From Paenibacillus aestuarii (GTDB lineage Bacteria; Bacillota; Bacilli; Paenibacillales; NBRC-103111), in assembly GCF_027789125.1 (NCBI RefSeq), contig NZ_JAQFVF010000050.1, positions 1-64,000 of the forward strand: DNA of 64,000 bases, in the 5' to 3' direction. Below the pieces are notes generated by a model, which worked only from the letters and a program-made list of their open reading frames with translations, did no database searches and was not told where the DNA came from. Below are positions 40,942-50,089 of the stretch, piece by piece. The position numbers and the translations under genes are program-made. The first letter of the stretch is position 1. Each line of letters starts with the position of its first letter.

Positions 40942-42273
40942 GTGGAGGTTTGGCGGAAAAATCTGATTTTGTTATGGACTGGCACTTTTTTGAGCTCTGT
41001 TGGCATTAATATGATCATTCCGTTTCTCCCCTTTTATGTACATGATCTCGGCGTTACGGATGTGAAGCAGACGGCGTTGTGGGCGGCGTTTATTTTTGCA
41101 GGCAATCATTTCTTTATCGCGCTGTCCTCCCCGTTATGGGGGCGGCTGTCGGACAAGTACGGTCAAAAGCTGATGATGATCCGTTCCGGGATCGGAATGG
41201 GCATTGTTATTATTATGATGGGCTTCGTACGGTCTCCACTGGAGCTGCTGATTCTGCGGATGACCATGGGGCTGGTCGCCGGGTTCATTACAGCTTCTTC
41301 CACCTTTCAGGCGATTGAAACGCCTAAGGAGCATGTCGGCAAAGCGCTCGGAGTGCTGCAGACGGGAAATGTCAGCGGCAATCTTCTCGGCCCCCTAATC
41401 GGCGGATTGCTGGCGGAAACAGTAGGGATCCGCAATGCCTTCTACATAACGGGAACGCTGCTCTTGTTCTCCACGCTGCTGATTGTGTTCGGTGTGAAGG
41501 AAACGCGCGTGTATGAGAAGTTGGAGATGTTCAATTGGTTGAAAAATCGCGGGAAGCGCCGTGCAGCATATAGATCGGCAGCTATATCAGCGCCAGCCAT
41601 TGTGCCTGGGCCAACGGAAGCCAAGGCAAAGGGCGGGCTGTTCGCCGAAATCAGGCAAGCGCCTGTGGTGCTGACCTTGTTTCTCTCCACCTTCCTTATC
41701 TCCGGAAGCTTCCAGAGCATCGAGCCGATTATTACGCTGTATGTCAAAAGCATGAACATCGACTCCCATGTCGCCCTGATCGGCGGTATGGTGTATGCCG
41801 CAAGCGCGCTAGGTACGATTGTGGCGGCGCCTTTATTAGGGCGTCTTGCCGACCGGATCGGCAGCCATCTCGTGCTGATGAGCTGTCTGCTCGCCGTGTC
41901 GCTTCTGTATATTCCGCAAGTGTGGATTACGAATCCGTGGCTGCTGCTGGCGAACCGGTTCGTGTTGGGCTTAAGCGTAGGCGGGCTCGTCCCTGCTGTC
42001 AGCACGCTGCTTCGCAACTTTTCCTCGGAGCGGGCGCGGGGCAGTATCTACGGCTTCAACCAGAGTTCGAACTCGCTTGGCAACGTGTGCGGCGCTTTGT
42101 TCGGCGGATTTATGGCCAACCATTGGGGAATTCCGTCCATTTTTATTTGCTTGTCCGTAATCTTTTTCCTGCACTTCGCAATGGTTTGGATCCAGTGGAA
42201 GCTCGGTACCTATACGGAAAAGAAATCCGGCCGCCTGCCACGAATTGTACTGGGAAATCGAAAAACTCAATAA
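40942..42273 (+). CDS. MFS transporter (multidrug-type, DHA1)
   Basis: A 443-aa exporter-like protein with twelve to fourteen helices. It starts VEVWRKNLILLWTGTFLSSV, shows motif A SPLWGRLSDKYGQKLMM, and motif C-like helix GVLQTGNVSGNLLGPLIGG, with a second-half LLGRLADRIGSHLVLM. This is close to the tetracycline/NorA-type DHA1 group. GTG 40942 is nine bases from AAGGAAG; GTG 40936 is a longer alternative. Ends in a terminator, single-gene unit. Confidence 0.88.
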   Translation: MEVWRKNLILLWTGTFLSSVGINMIIPFLPFYVHDLGVTDVKQTALWAAFIFAGNHFFIALSSPLWGRLSDKYGQKLMMIRSGIGMGIVIIMMGFVRSPLELLILRMTMGLVAGFITASSTFQAIETPKEHVGKALGVLQTGNVSGNLLGPLIGGLLAETVGIRNAFYITGTLLLFSTLLIVFGVKETRVYEKLEMFNWLKNRGKRRAAYRSAAISAPAIVPGPTEAKAKGGLFAEIRQAPVVLTLFLSTFLISGSFQSIEPIITLYVKSMNIDSHVALIGGMVYAASALGTIVAAPLLGRLADRIGSHLVLMSCLLAVSLLYIPQVWITNPWLLLANRFVLGLSVGGLVPAVSTLLRNFSSERARGSIYGFNQSSNSLGNVCGALFGGFMANHWGIPSIFICLSVIFFLHFAMVWIQWKLGTYTEKKSGRLPRIVLGNRKTQ

Positions 42274-42300
42274 GCTCGAGGCTTAGGCTTCGGGCTTTTT
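42273..42300 (+). terminator. Rho-independent terminator
   Basis: AAGCTCGAGGCT and GGCTTCGGGCTT form a stem with G-U pairs around TA, followed by TTTTT. Confidence 0.75.
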
Positions 42301-42352
42301 GTATATAGAGATGCAGCAATACCGATGACGGCTTACGATCCAATCCTGAGTC

Positions 42353-42404
42353 TTGACAATATATTGCAGCGTATTACACAATAAAGATACAACTAGATGT
42401 CTAG
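42353..42404 (+). promoter_or_regulatory. Promoter and operator of the GntR gene
   Basis: TTGACA (42353) and CACAAT (42377) are 18 bases apart. CTAGA-TG-TCTAG (42393-42404) is an inverted repeat centred 12 bases past the -10, in a form usual for GntR/HutC-type regulators. It lies just before the GntR ribosome binding site, so it probably provides autoregulation. Confidence 0.6.
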
Positions 42405-42423
42405 AGGAGTTGTTCTTTATTCT

Positions 42424-43137
42424 ATGGAAGTAAAGCATGAAAGGGTTAAGCAGTGCCTGGAGGCAATGATGGACTCCGGACAGCTTAGCGTCGGCGAACG
42501 ATTGCCTTCCGAGATTCTGATGGCCAAAGAATTCGGCGTCAGCCGGGAGACGTTTCGCGCCGCCGTCAAGATGCTGGAGCAGGAAGGCAGACTGCTTGTG
42601 AAGCATGGCGTGGGTACGTTCGTGATTCAGCCGCTTCCCATGATTCCAAGCTCACTGGAGCGTCTCTCCAGCATCGGCGCTATGATTCGCACAGCCCAAT
42701 TGGATCAAGGCGAGAGCCGCATCAAATTCACCAAAGAGGGTTGTTCGCCGGAAGCGGCGTCTGCGCTTGGCATTAAGCTGGGCGATCCGGTGGTCAATAT
42801 GGAGCGCGTCCATACTGCGAACGGGGAGCCTGTTGCTTTTTCCATGAATACGATCCCGCAAGAGATTGCTGGCGATGCCTTTGATCACGACGAGTTCCAA
42901 GGCAAGCTGCTGCAATTTTTTGAGAAACGGCTTGGCCGGAAGATTGTCACGGCAGATTCGGAAATATGCGTCCCGCTGCATATCGATCGTCATTGTCAGC
43001 GGCTGCTCCTGCATCCGCAGACGACGGTGCTGATGTTGAAGCAAGTGCATTATGACGAGGCCAACAGGCCTGTCCTGTTCTCGCGGGATTACTTACGCAA
43101 TGATGTGTTTACATTTAATATCCGGCGAACGACATAG
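42424..43137 (+). CDS. GntR-family regulator with UTRA domain
   Basis: A 237-aa HutC-type regulator. The winged helix (GERLPSEILMAKEFGVSRET, FRAAVKMLEQEGRLLVKHG, VGTFV) is followed by a UTRA ligand domain (DPVVNMERVHTANGEPVAFS, MLKQVHYDEANRPVLFSRDY). The start was set at ATG 42424; AGAGGAG is 14 bases away, rather long, and ATG 42397 is another choice. UTRA-type regulators often answer to phosphorylated or organic ester ligands. It sits ahead of the ABC importer and hydrolase genes, separated by a terminator. Confidence 0.9.
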   Translation: MEVKHERVKQCLEAMMDSGQLSVGERLPSEILMAKEFGVSRETFRAAVKMLEQEGRLLVKHGVGTFVIQPLPMIPSSLERLSSIGAMIRTAQLDQGESRIKFTKEGCSPEAASALGIKLGDPVVNMERVHTANGEPVAFSMNTIPQEIAGDAFDHDEFQGKLLQFFEKRLGRKIVTADSEICVPLHIDRHCQRLLLHPQTTVLMLKQVHYDEANRPVLFSRDYLRNDVFTFNIRRTT

Positions 43138-43148
43138 CGACGTGCTCG

Positions 43149-43184
43149 AAAGAACCCCGATCCTCAGCGATCGGGGTTCTTTCT
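43149..43184 (+). terminator. Rho-independent terminator
   Basis: AAAGAACCCCGATC and GATCGGGGTTCTTT pair around CTCAGC. It separates the regulator from the importer operon; the operon promoter must lie after it, around 43190-43270. Confidence 0.93.
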
Positions 43185-43288
43185 TATCTTTACAAAATCA
43201 ACATGTCCAGTTGACGATCTATTAACGATTACAAGTTATTATCATATTCATGAGATGTCTATACCTCTTAATAAAGAAAGGAGCGCAT

Positions 43289-44113
43289 ATGAGTTGGAAA
43301 CTTAAGCAAGTCTCTGGCAAAGCATGGATCGAGTGGGCGATTCTCCTCCTCTTTATCCTATTTTTTATGGGACCATTGATTAACTTACTCATTCTGGCCT
43401 TCTCCGGCAAATGGCAGTATCCGGCGATTTTGCCGCAGGAATGGTCATTCACTTGGTGGGCATACGTGTTTCAACAGAACGAGGTCATCGAATCGATCTC
43501 GCTCTCGTTCGGGATTGCGACGGTGGTAACGCTGCTGTCGATCGTCATTTGCTTGCCCGCCGCATATGCCTTTGCCCGCATCAGGTTCCGGTTAAGCAAG
43601 ATGTTCCTTTTCTCTTTTCTATTAACTCATGCTTTTCCCAAGATGGGCTTGTACGTATCCATCGCCGTACTATTCTTCAAGCTTCATCTGATGAATACGT
43701 TCATGGGCGTCGTGTTGATTCACATGGTCAATACGCTGATGTACATGACCTGGATTCCGGCGTCGGCATTCAAGAGTGTGCACCAGTCCCAGGAAGAGTC
43801 GGCACGCGATGTAGGCGCAGGACCGCTGCGGGTGTTCTGGCACATTACCTTGCCAATGGCGCTTCCCGGCATCGTGGTGGCGTCGATCTTCACCTTCCTT
43901 TCTTCGCTTGATGAGGCGCAAGGGACCTTCATGGTCGGTATTCCCGATTTTCGCACAATGCCGCTTATCATGTACACGATCGTTCAAAATTACCCGACTA
44001 CCGCTGGCGGCGTCTTCAGCATCATCCTGACGCTTCCGACAATTCTTCTTCTGCTGGCTGCCCGCCGATTCATTAACGCGGATGTCATGTCGAGCGGATT
44101 CACAATGAAATAG
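43289..44113 (+). CDS. ABC transporter permease
   Basis: A 274-aa permease with six helices. The EAA-type loop is EESARDVGAGPLRVFWHITLP, followed by MALPGIVVASIFTFLSSLDE. This is the MalG/PotC-like inner-membrane subunit. AAAGGAG precedes ATG 43289 with good spacing; the in-frame codons before it were discarded. It is the first gene of an eight-gene run, with 15 bases to the ATPase gene. Confidence 0.94.
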   Translation: MSWKLKQVSGKAWIEWAILLLFILFFMGPLINLLILAFSGKWQYPAILPQEWSFTWWAYVFQQNEVIESISLSFGIATVVTLLSIVICLPAAYAFARIRFRLSKMFLFSFLLTHAFPKMGLYVSIAVLFFKLHLMNTFMGVVLIHMVNTLMYMTWIPASAFKSVHQSQEESARDVGAGPLRVFWHITLPMALPGIVVASIFTFLSSLDEAQGTFMVGIPDFRTMPLIMYTIVQNYPTTAGGVFSIILTLPTILLLLAARRFINADVMSSGFTMK

Positions 44114-44128
44114 GAGGCACCGGATTGT

Positions 44129-45181
44129 ATGACGATGACGAATCGACAGCCACAGCTTTCAATCCAAAATTTTCAAAAAATATTTAAGACCGGGGACGGC
44201 GTGAAAGGTGTAAGCCTGGATGTGTTCAAGGGCGAACTTGTAACGCTGCTGGGTCCGTCCGGCTGCGGTAAAACGACCGTGCTTCGCGCAGTTGGCGGCT
44301 TCCAGGAGCCTGATAGCGGCGATATCCTCATTGAGGGAAAGAGCGTGCTGAAGGTTCCGCCGGAAAAAAGGCCGACTGCGATGGTGTTCCAAAGCTATAA
44401 CCTGTGGCCGCATATGACGGTCTATGATAATCTCGCGTTCGGTCTGAAAATCAGAGGCCGCAAGAAAGAGGAGATTCGGGCTGCCGTTGATAAGGTGCTG
44501 CACCTGGTTCGCCTGCCCGGCACCGAGAACAAAATGCCCAGCCAGCTGTCCGGCGGTCAGCAGCAGCGTATCGCTGTAGCCCGCGCTCTGCTGCTCGATC
44601 CGGCCGTGCTGCTCCTCGACGAGCCATTCTCCGCACTTGACGCCAAGCTGCGTCTGGAAATGCGCGAGGAGCTGCGAGAGATTCAATCGAGCACAGGGCT
44701 GACCATGGTCTTCGTGACGCATGATCAGGAAGAAGCGCTCTCGATCTCCGACAGGATCGTCGTCATGAACAGCGGTCGCATCGAGCAGCTCGACTCGCCG
44801 CAGCGCATCTACGACCATCCCGAGTCCTTATTCGTAGCGCAGTTTATCGGGCGCATGAACTTCCTGCCCGCTCAGGGCGAGGGCAGCGTCGTGGATATTC
44901 AAGGCCGACGGTTTGCGGTGGAGCGTCCGGTGGAAGGCGCTGTTACAGCAGCGATCCGCCCGGAAGATATCGTCCTGCTGGACGGCGAAGAGGCGAAGGA
45001 TCAGCTTTCTTTCCAGGCAACGATCCGTCAGGTGATGGTGCTGGGGCACTACGCCGAAGTTACAGCGGATACTGTGGCTGGACCCATCAAGCTTTTTGTG
45101 CCGAGAGAGCAAGCAGCAGCACTAGAACATGGGCAATCCGTTCCTATCGGCTTTATGCGGGTAACCGCGTTTCATAGATAA
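44129..45181 (+). CDS. ABC transporter ATP-binding protein
   Basis: A 350-aa importer ATPase of the PotA/FbpC type. Walker A GPSGCGKTT, Q-loop VFQSYNLWPHM, signature LSGGQQQRIAVARALL, Walker B LLLDEPFSALD and switch VTHDQEEALSIS are all intact. The C-terminal part (IRPEDIVLLDGEEA) is a TOBE-type regulatory domain. AGGAGG precedes ATG 44129. Energises the permeases encoded on both sides of it. Confidence 0.95.
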   Translation: MTMTNRQPQLSIQNFQKIFKTGDGVKGVSLDVFKGELVTLLGPSGCGKTTVLRAVGGFQEPDSGDILIEGKSVLKVPPEKRPTAMVFQSYNLWPHMTVYDNLAFGLKIRGRKKEEIRAAVDKVLHLVRLPGTENKMPSQLSGGQQQRIAVARALLLDPAVLLLDEPFSALDAKLRLEMREELREIQSSTGLTMVFVTHDQEEALSISDRIVVMNSGRIEQLDSPQRIYDHPESLFVAQFIGRMNFLPAQGEGSVVDIQGRRFAVERPVEGAVTAAIRPEDIVLLDGEEAKDQLSFQATIRQVMVLGHYAEVTADTVAGPIKLFVPREQAAALEHGQSVPIGFMRVTAFHR

Positions 45182-45207
45182 CCTAATATATAAGAGGAGG
45201 CATTATC

Positions 45208-46410
45208 GTGAAGAAATGGATGAAGAAAGTGTTCAAGGGCAAAACATTGGTGCTTGGTGGACTGGCAATGGCAGTTGCCCTAAGCGGCTGCGGCAAGGCT
45301 GCTGATCAAGCGGCATCAGGGGCAGCAAGCGCCCAACCGGCGAGCACTGCGCAGGCTGACAAGAAAGACGAAAAACCAGTTGAACTGAACTTCTATTTCT
45401 CCGGTTCGGCTAACGTCAAAGAAATGTGGGAAACGCTGACACCGCAATTTGAAAAAGCAAATCCAGGCATTAAGGTGAAGCTGGTGCATCTGCCTGACGG
45501 CCAAGCGGAAGGCGCAGCGATTGATAAAGTGTTGGGTGCGAAAAAAGCGGGTCAAAAAAGCATCGATATCGACGTTTTCGAAACAGGTCTGAGCAATCTG
45601 ACTAAGGGTGAAAAAGACGGCGTATGGATGAAAATGGATAATTCGCTGATCCCTAACTTGAGTAAAGTGGATGCAGCTTATATGAACGACGTACATCAGT
45701 TGGCTGTACCTTACCGTGCCTCCTCCGTTGTCTTGGCTTATAACAGCAAAAATGTTCCGACGCCTCCGAAGACAGCAGATGAGCTGTACGATTGGATCCG
45801 CAAGCATCCTGGCAAGTTTGCTTATAATGATCCGGCTACAGGCGGATCCGGCTCCTCCTTCGTGCAAACGGCGATTTATAACTTCCTGCCGGCTGATGCG
45901 GTTCATAACGAAGATCCGTCTGTTATGCAACAATGGGATAAAGGTTTTGCGCTGCTTAAAGAACTCGGTCCATTCATGTATCAAAAAGGTGTTTATCCGA
46001 AGAAAAACCAAGGTACACTCGACATTCTGGCAAGCGGTGAAGTCGATATGATTCCGGCTTGGTCGGATATGGGTCTGGAGCAAATCAGCAAAAAAACGCT
46101 GCCTGACACCATTAAGCTGACACAAATCGAGCCTGCTTTTACAGGCGGTCCTTCCTATATTGCCATTCCAGCGATGTCGGAGAAAAAAGAAGCAGCTGAG
46201 AAATTCATCAACTACGCGCTGACACCGGAAGCACAAACGGTAGTTATTAACAAAATGTACGGATACCCAGGCATCAAATGGTCGGAAATGCCGGCAGATT
46301 TGCAGAAAAAGTTCGAGAGCGTGGCGAAAGGCTACCGTACGTTCACGATCGGTTCCCTTGGCGATGAAATCAACAAGCGCTGGCAGCGGGAAGTCGCTGG
46401 AGGCAACTGA
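45208..46410 (+). CDS. ABC transporter substrate-binding lipoprotein
   Basis: A 400-aa extracytoplasmic binding protein. The signal with lipobox ends VALSGCGKAAD, so Cys is lipidated. An Ala/Ser-rich spacer follows, then a type 1 binding-protein fold (ANPGIKVKLVHLPDGQAEG, GGPSYIAIPAMSEKKEAAEK). Iron/polyamine/phosphonate-type (SBP family 1). GTG 45208 has AGGAGG nearby. It most likely determines the specificity of the importer; substrate not evident. Confidence 0.95.
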   Translation: MKKWMKKVFKGKTLVLGGLAMAVALSGCGKAADQAASGAASAQPASTAQADKKDEKPVELNFYFSGSANVKEMWETLTPQFEKANPGIKVKLVHLPDGQAEGAAIDKVLGAKKAGQKSIDIDVFETGLSNLTKGEKDGVWMKMDNSLIPNLSKVDAAYMNDVHQLAVPYRASSVVLAYNSKNVPTPPKTADELYDWIRKHPGKFAYNDPATGGSGSSFVQTAIYNFLPADAVHNEDPSVMQQWDKGFALLKELGPFMYQKGVYPKKNQGTLDILASGEVDMIPAWSDMGLEQISKKTLPDTIKLTQIEPAFTGGPSYIAIPAMSEKKEAAEKFINYALTPEAQTVVINKMYGYPGIKWSEMPADLQKKFESVAKGYRTFTIGSLGDEINKRWQREVAGGN

Positions 46411-46418
46411 TATCAGCG

Positions 46419-47255
46419 ATGAAAAACAAACAGCGTAACCTTTTGGGGATAGCCATGGTTATCCCTTCTTTTCTTATTCTGCTGCTCGTCGTTGTCATTC
46501 CGATCCTTCTGGCGATCCAGGAGAGCTTTAAAGACGATGATACCGGATCATTTACCCTCAGCAACTACGTGTTTCTATTCGCAGATAAATTCATGCGCAA
46601 GAATATCAGTTTCACGCTGAGCTTGACCATCGTCTCGATGGTCATTGTCATTCTCGTCAGCTACATGCTGGCGATGTATTTGCGATTTAATCAGGGGAAA
46701 ATTGTGGACTGGATTAAGCGGCTTTATTTTATCCCCATGTTCATCCCCTCGGTGATCGGCACCTATGGCATGATTTCGATGTACAGCAATCACGGTTGGC
46801 TGGCGAGATTTGTGCTGCTGGCGGGCGGGGACTATTTTCCTAAAATCATATATAGTTACTCGGGCATTCTGCTCGCCAACTTGTGGTTTAACATTCCGTT
46901 TGCCACGATGATGCTTAGCTCAGCGCTCTCTAGTATTCCGAATTCGATTGTGGAAAGCGCCAAAGACGCCGGTGCCGGCCGCATACAGATCCTCTGGCGG
47001 TTCATTATTCCGCTGTCTTACAAGACGATGCTGGTCACGATGACGTTTGTATTTATGGGCATTATCGGGGGCTTTACCGCACCTTTCTTGATGGGACCGA
47101 ATGCCCCGCAAGTGCTGGGTGTCGCAATGGAACAAATGTTCGGCGCATATAAGGAGATTGGCAGAACGAGCGCCACGGCGGTGTTCATGTTTGTGCTGTG
47201 TTCGTTCATGGGGTATTTCTATATCCGCAGCATGATCCAGGAGGAGCGTTCATAG
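46419..47255 (+). CDS. ABC transporter permease
   Basis: A 278-aa second permease with six helices and an EAA loop ESAKDAGAGRIQILWRFIIP. It resembles PotB/ThiP-type subunits. ATG 46419 follows the binding protein by 8 bases with the Shine-Dalgarno GGAGGC in the previous coding end, at a long spacing. Its TAG is one base before the ATG of the next gene, showing tight coupling within the operon. Confidence 0.93.
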   Translation: MKNKQRNLLGIAMVIPSFLILLLVVVIPILLAIQESFKDDDTGSFTLSNYVFLFADKFMRKNISFTLSLTIVSMVIVILVSYMLAMYLRFNQGKIVDWIKRLYFIPMFIPSVIGTYGMISMYSNHGWLARFVLLAGGDYFPKIIYSYSGILLANLWFNIPFATMMLSSALSSIPNSIVESAKDAGAGRIQILWRFIIPLSYKTMLVTMTFVFMGIIGGFTAPFLMGPNAPQVLGVAMEQMFGAYKEIGRTSATAVFMFVLCSFMGYFYIRSMIQEERS

Positions 47256-48584
47256 ATGAGAGAACTAGTTCTTAATAATAAATCAGATGTTCCTGAGGTT
47301 ATAGATCGGGAGCAAAGTGTCCGGTTCGCTTTCGAGCTGAAAGAACCCGGTTTTGCCGAGTTCACGATGACCGCGTCCTGTGATGGCGATTGGCTGGTCG
47401 AGGAGCGGGAGTCCGTCATGCTCCAAGTTTGGGTGAACGGCGAGTACAACCAGGACATCGTGTTGTTTTATGGCGAGCGGTGGCTGGAATATCCACGGCT
47501 GCTCGGATATTTGGATGCAGGCGAATACGAAGTGGAGCTGCGCTTCCATGAGCTGTCGTCACCGTTAACGAAGCAAGCGCAAGTGAAAGCAGCGGAAATC
47601 CATCGGGTATCCCGGGATTCGGAGCTTGGTTTGGTGTACCGGTATGCGCCAGTCTTATATGGAAGAAATTTGGGGCATCCCGCGGAGAGCACATACACGG
47701 ACACACCGTTGGTCGTGTTCTATACGATGGAGTCCAGCAGCACCGGGACGATTCTGGAGTATCAGGTTCTGTACAGCCATGAAGATGAAGGAACTCCAGC
47801 GCCTATGCTCATGGCCAAATGGGGCCGTCTCACCGACATCGAATGGACGCTCCGCGTAGAGCTGGATCGTGACTACGAAGTGGTGAAGGCCACCTATCAA
47901 GGGCTGCACCATGTCACGACCGAATATCGCGGAGGATCGTTGCTCGGTGGCCACCCTGTGATGCAAGCGGCAAGCGCGCACGGCATGGTTACGGATGTAC
48001 CGACGTCCGGATATCGCTTCTTATTCGCGCCGGCGTATCGCTGGAACCCTGCGGAAGAACCGAGGGAGCGTGTGATGGATGCTTTTCCGTTCACGTACCA
48101 AATGATGGCTTGGGAGTATATGCGCCATCGGAAGCTCTCCCAACTGATCGCTGCAGGGGATGGCTCTGAGCATTGGCAAGTCCGTGATGTTCGCGATTAT
48201 TTGTATGTACAAACGTCCAAATGGGTAGAAGACGCCGTCATGAAGAAGCGTACATGCGTAGATATCCGCGTGCGCTTAAAAGACAGCGATATGACCTATT
48301 CGAGCTCGTTCGGTTATTGGCAGATGGAGGATTTTAAGGCGGTTTACGACGGGCCGTATGAATGGTTCTCGACGACGGTGCAGCTGCCCCAGGGGACAAC
48401 GGTGAACGATATTGCGTGCGTTGAAGTGGAGCTTTGGGAAGGCGGAGCCCATAGGGTTAAGGTTCGGGGCTTGAAAGCGTTCATGCTGGATGCAAACTTC
48501 CTGCCGGGCATGGCCGTTGAAACGGGAGAGGAGCTTGTTTTGACTGGAGAGTCTCCGGTTGCAAGCTTATGGTGTGCGCGATGA
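47256..48584 (+). CDS. unrecognised 442-aa protein of the importer-hydrolase operon
   Basis: A 442-aa soluble protein without signal peptide or membrane helices; it matches no family I can name. The sequence has many beta-strand-like stretches with conserved-looking Trp/Tyr (EFTMTASCDGDWLVEERESV, YEVELRFHEL, FYTMESSSTGTILEYQVLYS, FAPAYRWNP, YEWFSTTVQLPQGTTVND). It looks like an all-beta, carbohydrate-binding-like or lectin-type fold, perhaps with two jelly-roll domains, and it lacks an obvious catalytic triad. GGAGGAG precedes ATG 47256. Being between the permease and a PHP hydrolase, it is likely a substrate-handling enzyme or accessory. Confidence 0.7.
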   Translation: MRELVLNNKSDVPEVIDREQSVRFAFELKEPGFAEFTMTASCDGDWLVEERESVMLQVWVNGEYNQDIVLFYGERWLEYPRLLGYLDAGEYEVELRFHELSSPLTKQAQVKAAEIHRVSRDSELGLVYRYAPVLYGRNLGHPAESTYTDTPLVVFYTMESSSTGTILEYQVLYSHEDEGTPAPMLMAKWGRLTDIEWTLRVELDRDYEVVKATYQGLHHVTTEYRGGSLLGGHPVMQAASAHGMVTDVPTSGYRFLFAPAYRWNPAEEPRERVMDAFPFTYQMMAWEYMRHRKLSQLIAAGDGSEHWQVRDVRDYLYVQTSKWVEDAVMKKRTCVDIRVRLKDSDMTYSSSFGYWQMEDFKAVYDGPYEWFSTTVQLPQGTTVNDIACVEVELWEGGAHRVKVRGLKAFMLDANFLPGMAVETGEELVLTGESPVASLWCAR

Positions 48585-49057
48585 GAACGCTGCTTGAAGT
48601 GCAAGGACATGTGACAGCAACAGCTTCCCGAAGCCAGATCAGCTATTCAGTTCTCGTCCCTGAAGGACTTAGCGTATTGTATATCAAGTTCCGCTATGCG
48701 CCCAAAGTGCTGGAAGACAAAGCGCGGACGAAGGCGCTTGTCGAGGAAGCTGCGGTGAAGTATTTGGAAGGCGAGCGACTTGCGATGTATGTGGAACAGT
48801 GGGAAAAAGTATTCCCGCTGCAAAATCTGTTGACGCTGTCGCTCGACGATCCGCAGGGTTATCGGGGGGCGGCCCATCGGCATACGCCGGAGCAGGAGCA
48901 TCGTATCCGCATCACCGATGCGTCGCCCGGGTTTTGGCCTGGGCCGATCCGCGCAGGCATGTGGCGGATTACCGTTAGCGTGCATGCGGTCGTAACGGAG
49001 ATTTGCACATACGAGCTGCAGGTGCTTGGCCAAAGCAAGGAGGGATTTCATGAGTGA
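48581..49057 (+). CDS. accessory beta-rich protein of the PHP hydrolase
   Basis: A 158-aa protein starting MRTLLEVQGHVTATASRSQI and ending CTYELQVLGQSKEGFHE. The end of the previous gene overlaps it by ATGA, and it overlaps the next by 8 bases, so translation is coupled on both sides. The arrangement suggests it is a split-off N-terminal domain of CehA/McbA-type hydrolases, which often carry an extra beta domain before the PHP part. No metal-binding motif. Role inferred from coupling only. A slightly longer start at 48569 is possible. Confidence 0.6.
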   Translation: MRTLLEVQGHVTATASRSQISYSVLVPEGLSVLYIKFRYAPKVLEDKARTKALVEEAAVKYLEGERLAMYVEQWEKVFPLQNLLTLSLDDPQGYRGAAHRHTPEQEHRIRITDASPGFWPGPIRAGMWRITVSVHAVVTEICTYELQVLGQSKEGFHE

Positions 49058-50066
49058 GCTTAACCAAGAGGAGCGGGCAGGGCTGCGCTGGCTGGCCTGC
49101 GAACTCCATACGCATACACAGCACAGCGATGGACGACATACGCTGCTGGAGTTGGCGCGCAGCGCTTCTGACCTCGAACTGGACTGTATCGCGCTCACCG
49201 ACCACAATACGACTTCCGGCTTGCTGGGGAAGGAAGCGGTGGAGCAGGAGACGGGCATTCGAATTATGAATGGGTTGGAATGGACGACATTTTACGGTCA
49301 TATGCTCGTACTAGGTTTTGCGGCAGGAAACTATGCGGATTGGCGAGACTTTGGCCCGCAGGACTTGGCGAAAGGGCTGCGTGAAGTCCGAGCGATCGGC
49401 GCCTTGGCGGGTCTTGCCCACCCATACCGGGTAGGGAGTCCGATGTGCACCGGCTGCTACTGGGAGTACGAGATCGCCGATTGGCGGGATATCCAATTCA
49501 TTGAAGTATGGTCAGGCACCTTTCCTTCCGTGAGCAGCAGCAATCAGCGCGCTTTTGCGTTATGGACGGACGTGCTGAATCAAGGTTACCGGATGGCGGC
49601 AACGTGCGGCCGGGACTGGCATGCTTCCGGGTCGGAGCAGGAGCCGATTGCTGTCACATATACGAGCGGCACGGATCCTTTCCAGGCTATTGCGGCAGGC
49701 GCAGTTTCCGTCTCGATGGGACCGCTGCTGACGATGGAAGCCAGTGTCGGAGAAGGCCGGGTTTATCTGCTCGGCCAAACAGTCACGGTTACCGACGTTA
49801 GCACGGAGGTTGAGATTGCTGTGCAGCTCGATCCTGATCGCCGCAAGGCGAAGTGGACCCTGCCGGAACAGACGCTGGAAGTGAAGCTCGTCGGCAATCC
49901 TGGCATTGTCGAGACGATTCAGCTGCCCTTAGGTGCGCGACAAGCTTCCGTTACAATTGCTGTGAAAGACGTCACTTGGCTGCGAGCGGAACTGTACGGC
50001 GTATTCAACGGATGCAGAACGATGATCGCGTTTACGAATCCCATCTATTTCACGAATGGTGACTAA
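49050..50066 (+). CDS. CehA/McbA-type PHP-domain metallohydrolase
   Basis: A 338-aa metal-dependent hydrolase of the PHP fold. Metal ligands are in ACELHTHTQHSDG (H20, H22, D27), LTDHNTTSG (D51, H52), GLEWTTFYGH (E77, H84), AHPYR (H124) and CGRDWHASG (D189, H191). This is the pattern of the CehA/McbA subgroup, whose members cleave carbamate or phosphate esters. AAGGAGGG precedes ATG 49050. It is intracellular, so it would act after import. Substrate unknown; sequence alone does not choose between phosphoester and carbamate chemistry. Confidence 0.88.
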   Translation: MSELNQEERAGLRWLACELHTHTQHSDGRHTLLELARSASDLELDCIALTDHNTTSGLLGKEAVEQETGIRIMNGLEWTTFYGHMLVLGFAAGNYADWRDFGPQDLAKGLREVRAIGALAGLAHPYRVGSPMCTGCYWEYEIADWRDIQFIEVWSGTFPSVSSSNQRAFALWTDVLNQGYRMAATCGRDWHASGSEQEPIAVTYTSGTDPFQAIAAGAVSVSMGPLLTMEASVGEGRVYLLGQTVTVTDVSTEVEIAVQLDPDRRKAKWTLPEQTLEVKLVGNPGIVETIQLPLGARQASVTIAVKDVTWLRAELYGVFNGCRTMIAFTNPIYFTNGD

Positions 50067-50089
50067 AATTCGGGAAAGGAAGGCATAGG

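Noticed and set aside
48647..49258. 203-aa minus-strand ORF across the PHP hydrolase start
   Set aside because: It is a shadow of the two coupled plus-strand genes; the metal-binding residues of the PHP protein lie in the plus frame.
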